A DNA stretch of 9,190 bases from Clostridiales bacterium (GCA_012841675.1 DUUG01000020.1:1-9190), one strand, 5' to 3'. Numbered from the stretch's first letter, positions 1 through 5,954 are shown. Notes: generated by a model from the letters alone, not told the origin. A program made the numbers and translations.

Positions 1-78
1 CTTATCCCGCCGAATCTGCAGAAGAGCCGGCAGCTCCTTTTCCTGATGGTGCTGTGTTTCCATGGTATGATCTGCCAT
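1..78 (-). CDS. lysS: Lysine--tRNA ligase, N-terminal fragment (runs off the window)
   Basis: Only the first 26 codons are inside the window. They read MADHTMETQHHQEKELPALL and then QIRRDK. The helix ending LLQIRRDK matches the start of bacterial class II lysyl-tRNA synthetases, which begin with a variable acidic stretch followed by a L..R.EKL-type helix. The enzyme charges tRNA-Lys with lysine in the cytoplasm. The ATG at 76-78 has an excellent ribosome binding site, GGAGGGA at 84-90, seven bases away; the second ATG (codon 6) has none, so the first is preferred. The gene follows greA, a common order in Firmicutes, which supports the assignment. A terminator-like hairpin ends only a few bases upstream of the ribosome binding site, so lysS may have its own control. 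Identification rests on a short peptide plus gene order. Confidence 0.72.
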   Translation of the reverse strand, partial: MADHTMETQHHQEKELPALLQIRRDK

Positions 79-96
79 GCTTGTCCCTCCAGATTG

Positions 97-128
97 AAAA
101 ATATCTCCGGGCGCAGACAGCGCCCGGA
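97..128 (-). terminator. Intrinsic terminator between greA and lysS
   Basis: On the minus strand a 9-bp GC-rich stem (TCCGGGCGC/GCGCCCGGA arms, loop of 5) spans 106-128 and is followed by GATATTTTTC. It would end greA transcripts, or attenuate read-through into lysS. The lysS ribosome binding site starts only 6 bases beyond the T-run, so lysS probably depends on read-through or on a promoter not visible here. Confidence 0.7.
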
Positions 129-132
129 TCCT

Positions 133-171
133 GCAGTACGTTAGTTGCCCAAAAGGCAACTAACGTACTGC
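133..171. repeat. Perfect 17-bp inverted repeat abutting the greA stop codon
   Basis: The arms GCAGTACGTTAGTTGCC (133-149) and its exact reverse complement (155-171) surround a 5-base loop. The repeat touches the greA stop codon (171-173). There is no T-run after it on either strand, so it is not itself a canonical intrinsic terminator. It could stabilise the greA 3' end, be an anti-terminator partner, or be a copy of a palindromic genomic repeat. Confidence 0.85.
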
Positions 172-638
172 TACTGAATTTCGAGAATGGTGCATTCCTG
201 TACGCCGGCAGGCGAAAGGAAACTCACCGTCTGTCCTGGCTTACCGTCCATAATGGCGCGGCCCAAGGGCGATTCGTCGGAAATTTTGCCGGCCCATGGG
301 TCTGCCTCCTGGGAGCCGACCACAAGAACCCATTCCGGCTCGTCGTCGCCGTACTGTAAAAGAACCCGGCTTCCCACGCCCACACGGTCTGTGGGAAGTT
401 CGCTCTCCGAAACAATTACTGCATTTTCCAATATGTTATCCAGTTCATGTATGCGGGAGTATAGCTTTCCCTGCTCGTTTTTCGCCTCGTCGTATTCGCT
501 GTTTTCAGACAAGTCGCCAAACGAGCGCGCTTCCTTCAATTTATTATTCACTTCGTCGGCGCGCTCCGTTCGAAGATAATAAAGCTCTTGCTTTAACGCT
601 TCCAGCTTTTCCTGCGTCATTTTGTATTCCTTGGCCAT
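171..638 (-). CDS. greA: Transcription elongation factor GreA
   Basis: This 155-residue protein has the usual GreA length and layout. GreA enters the RNA polymerase secondary channel and stimulates cleavage of the 3' end of backtracked RNA, rescuing stalled complexes. Residues 1-75 form the antiparallel coiled coil, and its tip carries the hallmark FGDLSENSEYDEAKNEQ (40-56) with acidic D42 and E45, equivalent to the catalytic acidic pair of the family. The C-terminal FKBP-like domain contains the conserved KISDESPLGRAIMDGKPGQTV region. The ATG at 636-638 begins MAKEY, typical of Firmicute GreA, and is preceded by AGAGGTGA. The gene has a long 5' leader with a consensus promoter and an internal terminator, and is followed by lysS. 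Confidence 0.97.
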   Translation of the reverse strand: MAKEYKMTQEKLEALKQELYYLRTERADEVNNKLKEARSFGDLSENSEYDEAKNEQGKLYSRIHELDNILENAVIVSESELPTDRVGVGSRVLLQYGDDEPEWVLVVGSQEADPWAGKISDESPLGRAIMDGKPGQTVSFLSPAGVQECTILEIQ

Positions 639-760
639 ATTGCGTATGTCACCTCTGCTAAAGAAATATATGGTGCGATGGGCTTAGCCCTTGCGGGTCA
701 GAAAACTCCCGTATGAAGTATAGCAGCTAAAATTAGAAATATGTCTTTTGGAATTTGAAT

Positions 761-801
761 AAAAAAAAACACCACGCAGCTACAAGCCGCGACGCGCTTT
801 T
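761..801 (-). terminator. Intrinsic terminator inside the greA leader
   Basis: The minus-strand RNA can pair AAAAGCGC (794-801) and CGCGGC (786-791) with GCUGCG (775-780) and GUGUUUUU, around a UUGUA loop and one 2+2 internal loop, using some G-U pairs. The downstream arm runs straight into nine consecutive U (761-769). It lies about 120 bases after the predicted start site and about 120 bases before the greA ATG, so it would cut off transcripts before greA. Confidence 0.6.
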
Positions 802-882
802 CGCTTTGCAAATACGCGTAAAGAACAATTTCCCCCGGTAGTGAAATTTCTTTCACCGCCAGGGCCTCTTGTCTCCGATTTC
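761..882 (-). ncRNA. Predicted short leader RNA or attenuator upstream of greA
   Basis: The consensus promoter at 890-918 and the terminator at 761-801 bracket a transcript of about 120 nt. It begins with a strong hairpin at 833-864: outer arms CCCUGG/CCGGGG, inner arms GUGAAA/UUUCAC, and a GAAA tetraloop, with only one C-A mismatch. A further pairing ACGCG/CGCGU is possible between that hairpin and the terminator, so alternative folds could exist. No known riboswitch, T-box or ribosomal-protein leader core was recognised. The remaining leader (639-760) holds a small GGGC/GCCC hairpin and a weak TATACT-like -10, but no gene. It could be a stand-alone small RNA, a regulated attenuator for greA, or partly both. 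Confidence 0.45.
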
Positions 883-889
883 AAGCGAT

Positions 890-918
890 ATTATACAGGT
901 TGAATTCCTGCCTGTCAA
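890..918 (-). promoter_or_regulatory. Consensus sigma-A promoter for the greA leader
   Basis: On the minus strand TTGACA (913-918) and TATAAT (890-895) are both exact consensus and are separated by exactly 17 bases (896-912). Transcription should start near 882. The -35 box overlaps the arm of an inverted repeat (904-940). Confidence 0.85.
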
Positions 919-949
919 GGGATATCCCGCAGGCAGGAATCTTTTTTTT
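904..949 (+). other. Inverted repeat overlapping the greA -35 box; terminator-like in the + direction
   Basis: The 11-bp arms ATTCCTGCCTG (904-914) and CAGGCAGGAAT (930-940) flank a 15-base loop that itself contains the perfect palindrome GGGATATCCC (919-928). Read on the plus strand the hairpin is followed by C and seven or eight T, the form of an intrinsic terminator, yet no plus-strand gene precedes it. Read on the minus strand it has no T-run and its right arm merges with TTGACA. It may stop antisense transcription or be an operator over the promoter. Confidence 0.5.
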
Positions 950-981
950 ACAAAAAATGCGCAATCTACGGGCTTTTTAGC

Positions 982-999
982 GGAATTATTCCCAATTCC
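982..999 (-). terminator. Weak hairpin after the ABC transporter operon
   Basis: GGAATT and AATTCC arms (6 bp, 6-base loop) lie just after the ATPase gene stop codon. The nearest minus-strand T-run, six T at about 952-957, is some 25 bases further on, so this is at best a poor terminator. No better one was seen for this operon before the greA promoter. Confidence 0.25.
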
Positions 1000-1001
1000 A
1001 A

Positions 1002-1772
1002 CTAAGTCGACGGCATAGCTTCGGCGCTTGTATCTTTGCGGGCCAAAAAGGAAAGAAGGCGGCTATGGTTGCTGTTTTCGAAAATCTCTTTAGGCGTTCC
1101 TTCCAGAGCAATGACACCTTCATTCATGAAAATAACCCGGTCGGCCACGTTTTTGGCAAACTCCATCTCATGGGTCACAATCACCATGGTAGAATCGTTG
1201 CGGGCCAAATCCTGCATAACCGTAAGCACCTCGCCGGTCAGCTCCGGATCCAACGCAGAGGTGGGCTCATCAAACAAAAGAATGTCAGGGCGCATCATCA
1301 GCGCCCGAGCAATGGCCACGCGCTGCTTTTGGCCACCGGACAGATTTTTCGGAAGCTCGTCGCGCTTGTCCAAAAGCCCTACCTGCCTGAGAACCTCGAA
1401 AGCTCGGTCCTCCGCTTCCTTTTTATCCATTTTTAAAACGGAAAGCGGCGCTAAGATCAGGTTTTTCCAAACCGTCATATGGGGAAACAAGTTAAAATGC
1501 TGGAAAACCATGCCCATGCGCTGCCGGATTTCTCTAAGGTCTTTTTCCTTGGCATAGACGCCGTTTTCCACCAGCGCCCGGTCGCCCACATAGATACTTC
1601 CCTCGTCAATCCGCTCCAGCTCAATTAAACAGCGAAGCAGCGTGCTTTTTCCGGAACCCGAGGGGCCAATGATGACAACAACTTCCCCTTGGGAAACGGA
1701 AAGATCCACGCCCTTGAGAACCTCCAACGCGCCAAAGTCTTTTTTCACGCCAACGGCGTGGATGATATTCAT
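1002..1772 (-). CDS. Polar amino acid ABC importer, ATP-binding protein (GlnQ type)
   Basis: This 256-residue ATPase would power amino acid import on the cytoplasmic side of the membrane. All motifs of the family are visible: Walker A GPSGSGKST (36-44), Q-loop QHFNLFPHMT (Q91), signature LSGGQKQR (144-151), Walker B ILLFDEP (164-170), D-loop SALD (172-175) and the switch histidine H201 in VIVTHEME. The QHFNLFPHMTVW.N segment is characteristic of the polar amino acid subfamily (GlnQ, HisP, ArtP). The ATG at 1770-1772 is preceded by AGGAGC. That ribosome binding site overlaps the TAG stop of the permease 12 bases upstream, so the two are translationally close in one operon. The substrate cannot be read from the ATPase. 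Confidence 0.95.
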   Translation of the reverse strand: MNIIHAVGVKKDFGALEVLKGVDLSVSQGEVVVIIGPSGSGKSTLLRCLIELERIDEGSIYVGDRALVENGVYAKEKDLREIRQRMGMVFQHFNLFPHMTVWKNLILAPLSVLKMDKKEAEDRAFEVLRQVGLLDKRDELPKNLSGGQKQRVAIARALMMRPDILLFDEPTSALDPELTGEVLTVMQDLARNDSTMVIVTHEMEFAKNVADRVIFMNEGVIALEGTPKEIFENSNHSRLLSFLARKDTSAEAMPST

Positions 1773-1784
1773 AGTACGACGCTC

Positions 1785-2432
1785 CTAAAACGCGTATTTT
1801 CGTTCCAGATAAGCAAAAAGCTTGGTTAAAACAAACGTCATGCCCAGATAAAATGCCGCCGCCACCCCATACGGAAGCACAGACGCCGTGGAATTGACCA
1901 GCGACTTGGCATAGTGCAGGGTTTCTGTCACGCCGATGGTGGTAATCAGCGCCGTATCTTTCACAAGGGTGATGCTTTCGTTGGAAACGGCGGGAAGCAC
2001 AATTTTAATCATCTGCGGAATGACGATTTTTGTTCTCACATGCCACTTGGTAAGCCCCAGCACCTTGGCCGCTTCATACTGCCCCGCGTCCACCGAAAGC
2101 AGACCGCCCCGGAAAATCTCACAAAAATACGCCGCGTAATTTAAAGCAAAGGTTACACAGGCGGCCACAAACCGGTCCATGACCAGGTATTGCCCCACAT
2201 ACGGCAAAAAGGGAAGTCCGAAGCAGACAAAAAACAGCTGCAGCATCAAAGGTGTGCCGCGCATGATAAACACAAACACGCGCACCGGCGCTTTGATAAC
2301 TTTTATCTTAGACATGCTCATAAAGCTGAGCAAAAGCCCTAAAGGAATCGAGAAGAACAGGGTGACGGCAAAAACCGTCACCGTGTTCCCGATTCCCATT
2401 AACAGTATTTTGGAAATGTTCGCGATTTTCAT
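1785..2432 (-). CDS. Polar amino acid ABC importer, permease (HisM/GlnP type)
   Basis: This 215-residue membrane protein has several hydrophobic segments, for example around 10-38, 52-80, 85-105 and 185-210. It carries the family's inner-membrane motifs: NTVTVFAVTLFFSIPLG at the first helix, RGTPLMLQLFF (58-68), and the cytoplasmic coupling loop QYEAAKVLGLTKW (118-130), the EAA motif that docks on the ATPase. The conserved ending LTKLFAYLERKY is also typical. It probably works as a homodimer, because only one permease gene is present. The ATG (2430-2432) lies three bases after the stop of the binding-protein gene, indicating tight translational coupling. Length is normal for the family. Confidence 0.95.
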   Translation of the reverse strand: MKIANISKILLMGIGNTVTVFAVTLFFSIPLGLLLSFMSMSKIKVIKAPVRVFVFIMRGTPLMLQLFFVCFGLPFLPYVGQYLVMDRFVAACVTFALNYAAYFCEIFRGGLLSVDAGQYEAAKVLGLTKWHVRTKIVIPQMIKIVLPAVSNESITLVKDTALITTIGVTETLHYAKSLVNSTASVLPYGVAAAFYLGMTFVLTKLFAYLERKYAF

Positions 2433-2435
2433 GGT

Positions 2436-3275
2436 TTACTCGTGGGAAATTAAGTACCGGCCAACAACCTCATCTACCAGCAAAACGTCAATACGGCCGA
2501 TTTTCAAATCCAAAAACGCCGTCAAGTTTTCGCCGTATTCCACAACCTCCGCCAGCGAAGCCTTCGCATCGGGGAAGCTGTTTAAAGCGTCCACAGCGGA
2601 AGAGCCCGTCTGCAGTCCGAGTTTTTTGCCGGCCAAGCCGGCTTTTGTTTTAATGGAAGAACCCTCCGGCACAATCATAACCTGCCGGTTGGCAAGATAC
2701 GGGCGAAGCAACGCCATTTCTTCGGCGCGCTGAGGTGTAACGGTCATGCCGTTCCAAACACAGTCAATGCGGCCGGCGGCCAGCTCGCCCTCTTTGGCGT
2801 TCCAGTCAATAGGCTGCAGCACCATGGTCACGCCCAGACGCTTGCAGACTTCTTCGGCCAAAGAAATATCATAGCCGACGATTTCGCCCGTCTCCGAATC
2901 GCGGTAGCCCATGGGCGGTAAGCTGTCGTCCAGACCGACAATGAGCTTGCCGGCTTGCAAAACCTTATCCAGCGAATCGTCCGTCGGATTGGAAAGGTCT
3001 TCAATGGGATCGCTTTCCTTTAAAAACGCAGGAGTACCAAACCACTCCGTATCAATGGCATCGGTGGTGCCGTCGGCGGCCATTTCATCGAGAATGGACT
3101 GCACCTTGGCGGCCAAAGCAATGTCGTTTTTCCGGAAAGCAATGGAATAATCCTCTTTAGCAAAATCATCTTCTAAAACAACAAATTTCTTTTCCTCGGT
3201 TTTGCCACAGGCACCCAACAAGCCCAACATCATGATAAGCGCCATTACAAGCGCTATAGCCGATTTTCTTTTCAT
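2436..3275 (-). CDS. Amino acid ABC importer substrate-binding lipoprotein, apparently circularly permuted
   Basis: This 279-residue lipoprotein has a signal peptide with lipobox LGAC, anchoring Cys23. Residues 101-279 carry the normal first part of a family-3 (SBP_bac_3) binding protein: LDKVLQAGKLIVGLDDSLPPMGY, then GYDISLAEEVCKRLGV, then GMTVTPQR (R183, expected to bind the amino acid carboxylate), LQTGSSA (221-227) and LLVDEVVGRYL (D268, expected to bind the amino group). It stops there. The piece that normally follows, a hinge strand, Y.IAFRK.D, a long helix and WFG, is found instead at residues 31-80 (FVVLEDDF, DYSIAFRKND, ILDEMAADGT, TEWFG), joined by a linker of about 20 residues. The order of the fold is thus rotated. 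The ATG at 3273-3275 is chosen over an upstream GTG because it has AGAGGGG and gives a clean signal peptide. Confidence 0.93.
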   Translation of the reverse strand: MKRKSAIALVMALIMMLGLLGACGKTEEKKFVVLEDDFAKEDYSIAFRKNDIALAAKVQSILDEMAADGTTDAIDTEWFGTPAFLKESDPIEDLSNPTDDSLDKVLQAGKLIVGLDDSLPPMGYRDSETGEIVGYDISLAEEVCKRLGVTMVLQPIDWNAKEGELAAGRIDCVWNGMTVTPQRAEEMALLRPYLANRQVMIVPEGSSIKTKAGLAGKKLGLQTGSSAVDALNSFPDAKASLAEVVEYGENLTAFLDLKIGRIDVLLVDEVVGRYLISHE

Positions 3276-3324
3276 TTTTGCCAACCCCTCTTTGTCTTTG
3301 TACGGTAATAGTCGCAAAAGCACA

Positions 3325-3340
3325 CTGTATTTTTATACAG
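3325..3340. promoter_or_regulatory. Palindrome CTGTAT-TTTT-ATACAG in the transporter 5' leader
   Basis: A perfect 6-bp inverted repeat with a 4-base A/T centre lies about 10-25 bases downstream of the predicted transcription start. Its core TGTAT-4-ATACA resembles the arginine-repressor (ArgR/AhrC) box pattern of Firmicutes, TGNAT-WWWW-ATNCA. A repressor bound here would block the amino acid importer. The identity of the regulator is an inference. Confidence 0.45.
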
Positions 3341-3356
3341 CATTTTGTTAAAACAT

Positions 3357-3385
3357 ATTGTACCACGGGTCGTTCCGATTGTAAA
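3357..3385 (-). promoter_or_regulatory. Sigma-A promoter of the amino acid ABC importer operon
   Basis: TTTACA (3380-3385) and TACAAT (3357-3362) each differ from consensus by one base and are separated by exactly 17 bases. The predicted start is near 3350, giving a leader of about 75 bases before the binding-protein ATG. Confidence 0.75.
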
Positions 3386-3452
3386 GAGATTCCGCCGATT
3401 TTCCCTATCCTTCTTTCCTTGCGAAAAAACCGCCCAAATGCCGAGCACTCAT

Positions 3453-3487
3453 AAAAAAACAGGGGCAGGCATCTCCCCACCCCTGTT
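3453..3487 (-). terminator. Intrinsic terminator after the glycosyltransferase gene
   Basis: The minus-strand arms AACAGGGG and CCCCTGTT (8 bp, 14-base loop) are followed directly by a run of T (3453-3459). It separates the collagen/glycosyltransferase cassette from the ABC importer operon. Confidence 0.85.
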
Positions 3488-3524
3488 GCCCCGCACAGCA
3501 GCCCATTTTAAGATTTCAAGTTCC

Positions 3525-4667
3525 TTACGCGGGGTAATACCGCTCGAGCCAGCTAAGCTCTGTCCGATTCTCATTGGCCTGGTACCATCCGTCTTCATAC
3601 AGCCCGTAAACTCTTTGGAAATACTCCTCATACATTTTGCCCACACGTTCCATGGAGTAGTTTTGCACGGCCCAAGTGTGGCAATGTTTCGGTTTAATGC
3701 GCCAGATATTCTTGACAGCCCAGCAGAACTCCTCAAAGGTTCTGCAGCGATACCCTGTCTTTCCGTGCAACACGGTTTCCGGGAAAGCGCCCCAGTCCGT
3801 AGTGATAACCGGCGTGCCGCAAAGCTGCGCTTCCACATTGACGCCGCCAAACGGCTCTAAATAATACGTGGGCATTAACACGGCCTTGGCGTTTCCGAGA
3901 AGCTTGGCGCGCTCTTCCGGGCCGACGGCGGGATGGTAGACGATGTGCTTTTCATTGCTTAAGTGGATCCCCTCCTGCGGGTTGTCTAGGGAACCCTGTC
4001 CTACAATGTACAACTGGTGTCCCGTGGCCTTGGCTACATCGGAGGCGACCTGCACCCCTTTCCGGCTGATGATCCTTCCAAAATACAGCAAGTAATTCTG
4101 CTTAACCGGCTGGAAAGGGAAGTCTTTGGGGTCGAAATAGTTGGGAATGACCGCATCATACCAAACACCGTTGTCGGTTTTCAGCAGCCCGTAGACGTAA
4201 TGCATCCAAGCGTACGACTCGAACACGCGGTGATTGGAAAACACGCCTGTGTAGCCGATCCCCGGCTCAATGGTCAGCATGCCGACGGCATCGGCAATGG
4301 GCTTCTGATAGGTACCCATGGGACATAAGAGAATATCTCTCGGCTGTTTTCGCTCTAAAATGGCCTCTATGGCGTTCTTGTTGAAGGTTGTATAGGCCAA
4401 ATCGTTGGGGTCATGCTTAAAAAACGTTTTGGATCTGTCATAATCCCCGTAGGCCTCGCGAAGGGTTTCCTGCGATAGCACTTGTATAAAAGCATCACAG
4501 GCATTTTCCAAATCCGATCCTTCCACCCCGTAGAAATAGACCGTATGTCCATAGGCCTTTATCATTTTGGCCAGTTTGAGGATCTTTTGCGTATACGCGC
4601 AGGCAGAGTTTTTCTTGTTTGTTTCCAAATGGGCAAGCCCCAATAAATGAAATCGCAAATGTGCCAT
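3525..4667 (-). CDS. GT4-type glycosyltransferase next to collagen-like protein genes
   Basis: A predicted retaining nucleotide-sugar glycosyltransferase of the GT-B fold (family GT4), about 380 residues, with no signal peptide or membrane segment. The C-terminal Rossmann domain shows YFGRIISRKG (195-204), YIVGQGSLD (220-228), and the donor-binding E-x7-E motif in EPFGGVNVEA (E281, E289) followed by GTPVITTDWGAFPE. The N-terminal half (RFHLLGLAHLETNKKNSACA) is expected to bind the acceptor. The ATG at 4665-4667 is preferred because GAGG lies six bases upstream. An alternative ATG at 4677-4679 adds MRFA, but its AAGGAA is immediately adjacent and too close. It follows collagen-like gene A with a partial terminator between them. 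Bacterial collagen repeats such as those of BclA are glycosylated on Thr, so this enzyme may act on the neighbouring proteins. The sugar and the acceptor are unknown. Confidence 0.88.
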   Translation of the reverse strand: MAHLRFHLLGLAHLETNKKNSACAYTQKILKLAKMIKAYGHTVYFYGVEGSDLENACDAFIQVLSQETLREAYGDYDRSKTFFKHDPNDLAYTTFNKNAIEAILERKQPRDILLCPMGTYQKPIADAVGMLTIEPGIGYTGVFSNHRVFESYAWMHYVYGLLKTDNGVWYDAVIPNYFDPKDFPFQPVKQNYLLYFGRIISRKGVQVASDVAKATGHQLYIVGQGSLDNPQEGIHLSNEKHIVYHPAVGPEERAKLLGNAKAVLMPTYYLEPFGGVNVEAQLCGTPVITTDWGAFPETVLHGKTGYRCRTFEEFCWAVKNIWRIKPKHCHTWAVQNYSMERVGKMYEEYFQRVYGLYEDGWYQANENRTELSWLERYYPA

Positions 4668-4690
4668 GGCGAACCTCATTTCCTTGTTTT

Positions 4691-4726
4691 ATGTAAAACG
4701 GGGGTATGCCGAAACATATCCCCGTT
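4691..4726 (-). terminator. Hairpin between collagen-like gene A and the glycosyltransferase
   Basis: On the minus strand AACGGGG pairs with CCCCGTT and, past one mismatch, TATG pairs with CATA around a 6-base loop. A short T-run (CGTTTTACAT) follows. The weak U-tract suggests partial termination, which would let the glycosyltransferase be expressed at a lower level than the abundant collagen-like protein upstream. Confidence 0.55.
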
Positions 4727-4735
4727 ATATCCTCA

Positions 4736-5932
4736 TTAGATGATGTCTTCGACTTCACATGTGGAAACAGCCGTGTCATTACCAAGGATGGCAACGCCAA
4801 ATGCCGTGGAAGTGACAGTTTCGTTTCCGGTTGTGCTTCCGCCTGCACGAACGTTAACCAGGGTGCCGGTTCCCACAAAGGACTGAAGGGTGGCTCTGGC
4901 CCCGGCTTCGCATTCGGCTTCGCATCCGGTCGGCAACGGATCTGGCGGCGGCAGGAAAGTAAAGCCTTCGAAGGTATCTCCACCTGCCAGCGTAATAAAC
5001 GCAATGCGGCAGACACTGATGCGGTTTGTTATATCTCCTTCGGCGTTTGTTAAGTTGAAAATAGTACCGTTTGTAATACTTAACGGTCTTCCGCTTGCGG
5101 AACCGCCGTTTTCTAAGTTGACGGTAATATTGGATTCAGGAAATTCCTCAATAATCTGTTCGATGATATTGAGCATCTGTGCTATACAAGCACAGCCCGC
5201 ATCGGCACCCGGTTCACCCGGAGGTCCGGTGGCACCCGTTTCACCAGCAGGGCCGGACGGGCCGGTCGGGCCTGTTGCTCCCGTTTCGCCGGCAGGGCCA
5301 GTTGCTCCCGTTTCTCCGGCAGGGCCGGATGGGCCAGTAGCGCCGGTGGCACCCGTTTCGCCAGCAGGGCCGGATGGGCCAGTAGCTCCAGTAGCTCCAG
5401 TTGCGCCGGTGGCGCCGGTTTCGCCGGCAGGACCAGTTGCGCCAGTAGCTCCAGTGGCTCCAATGGCTCCAGTTGCGCCGGTTTCACCGGCAGGACCAGT
5501 TGCGCCAGTAGCGCCCGTTGCACCAGTTGCCCCCGTTGCTCCGGCAGGACCAGTTGCACCGGTTGCGCCCGTTGCGCCGGTGGCTCCAGCAGGACCAGTG
5601 GCGCCCGTTGCGCCGGTGGTTCCGGTCGCTCCGGTCGGGCCAGTAGCTCCGGTTGCTCCAGCAGGACCGGTGGCTCCTGTCGCTCCGGCGGGACCTGTTG
5701 CACCAGTCGCTCCGGCAGGGCCGGTTGCGCCTCTTGCGCCAGTGGCGCCGGCAGGGCCGGTAGCTCCAGTGGGGCCCTTAGGTCCCGTCGCTCCGGGACG
5801 ACCGGGCATGCCGGGACGGCCGGGCATACCGGGAGGGCCTGGCGGGCCGGGCGGGCATTTACATATGCATTTTGGCTTACAGCAGCAACATGGATTTAAT
5901 CTATTGCCATATGGTGTATAATCGTTATAAAT
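4736..5932 (-). CDS. Collagen-like protein A, probable ATT start, Cys-rich N-terminus
   Basis: A predicted 398-residue surface protein, most likely of the spore coat or exosporium. The reading frame continues upstream of the first ATG (5825-5827). That upstream stretch encodes a Cys-rich leader (YNDYTPYGNRLNPCCCCKPK, then CICKCPPGPPG) matching the layout of collagen-like protein B. The only plausible initiation codon there is ATT at 5930-5932, seven bases after GGAGAGGGGGG; no ATG, GTG, TTG or CTG occurs in that stretch and an in-frame stop lies at 5951-5953. After the leader come 71 uninterrupted Gly-X-Y triplets rich in GAT, GPA and GET, then a non-collagen domain of about 155 residues starting GCACIAQMLNIIEQIIEEFP (possible trimerising helix) and containing NGGSASGRPLSI and PTGCEAECEAGARA. 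There is no Sec signal peptide. If the ATT start is wrong, the ATG form is 363 residues and lacks the Cys-rich leader. Confidence 0.85.
   Translation of the reverse strand: MYNDYTPYGNRLNPCCCCKPKCICKCPPGPPGPPGMPGRPGMPGRPGATGPKGPTGATGPAGATGARGATGPAGATGATGPAGATGATGPAGATGATGPTGATGTTGATGATGPAGATGATGATGATGPAGATGATGATGATGATGPAGETGATGAIGATGATGATGPAGETGATGATGATGATGPSGPAGETGATGATGPSGPAGETGATGPAGETGATGPTGPSGPAGETGATGPPGEPGADAGCACIAQMLNIIEQIIEEFPESNITVNLENGGSASGRPLSITNGTIFNLTNAEGDITNRISVCRIAFITLAGGDTFEGFTFLPPPDPLPTGCEAECEAGARATLQSFVGTGTLVNVRAGGSTTGNETVTSTAFGVAILGNDTAVSTCEVEDII
5210..5848 (-). repeat. Collagen Gly-X-Y repeat region of protein A (71 triplets)
   Basis: Nine-base units encode Gly-X-Y without interruption, mostly GAT, GPA, GET and GPS, after a GPP/GMP/GRP-rich first part. 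The many Thr residues in the Y position are potential O-glycosylation sites. The near-identical DNA units make length changes by slippage likely between strains. Confidence 0.95.
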
Positions 5933-5954
5933 GGTAAAACCCCCCTCTCCCTAC

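Noticed and set aside
187..661. Plus-strand open frames opposite greA
   Set aside because: Shadows of a well-conserved GreA gene; no ribosome binding site or recognisable product.
639..889. T-box or other known riboswitch in the greA leader
   Set aside because: No T-box anti-terminator core (UGGN-ACC type), no specifier stem and no other riboswitch core was recognised, so it is reported only as an unassigned leader RNA.
3276..3323. Upstream GTG start for the binding protein (adds 16 residues)
   Set aside because: It would bury the lipoprotein signal behind a charged stretch; the ATG at 3273-3275 has a good ribosome binding site and a proper signal peptide.
5182..5848. Possible CRISPR array or non-coding satellite because of dense short repeats
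   Set aside because: The units are 9 bp with no unique spacers, and they keep a strict Gly-X-Y reading frame.
4890..5921. Long plus-strand open frame (343 codons) opposite collagen-like gene A, reading PVAPVAPVSPAGP repeats
   Set aside because: It is the mirror image of the Gly-X-Y repeat, whose base pattern contains no stop in that frame. It has no ribosome binding site, and the minus strand carries clear family features.
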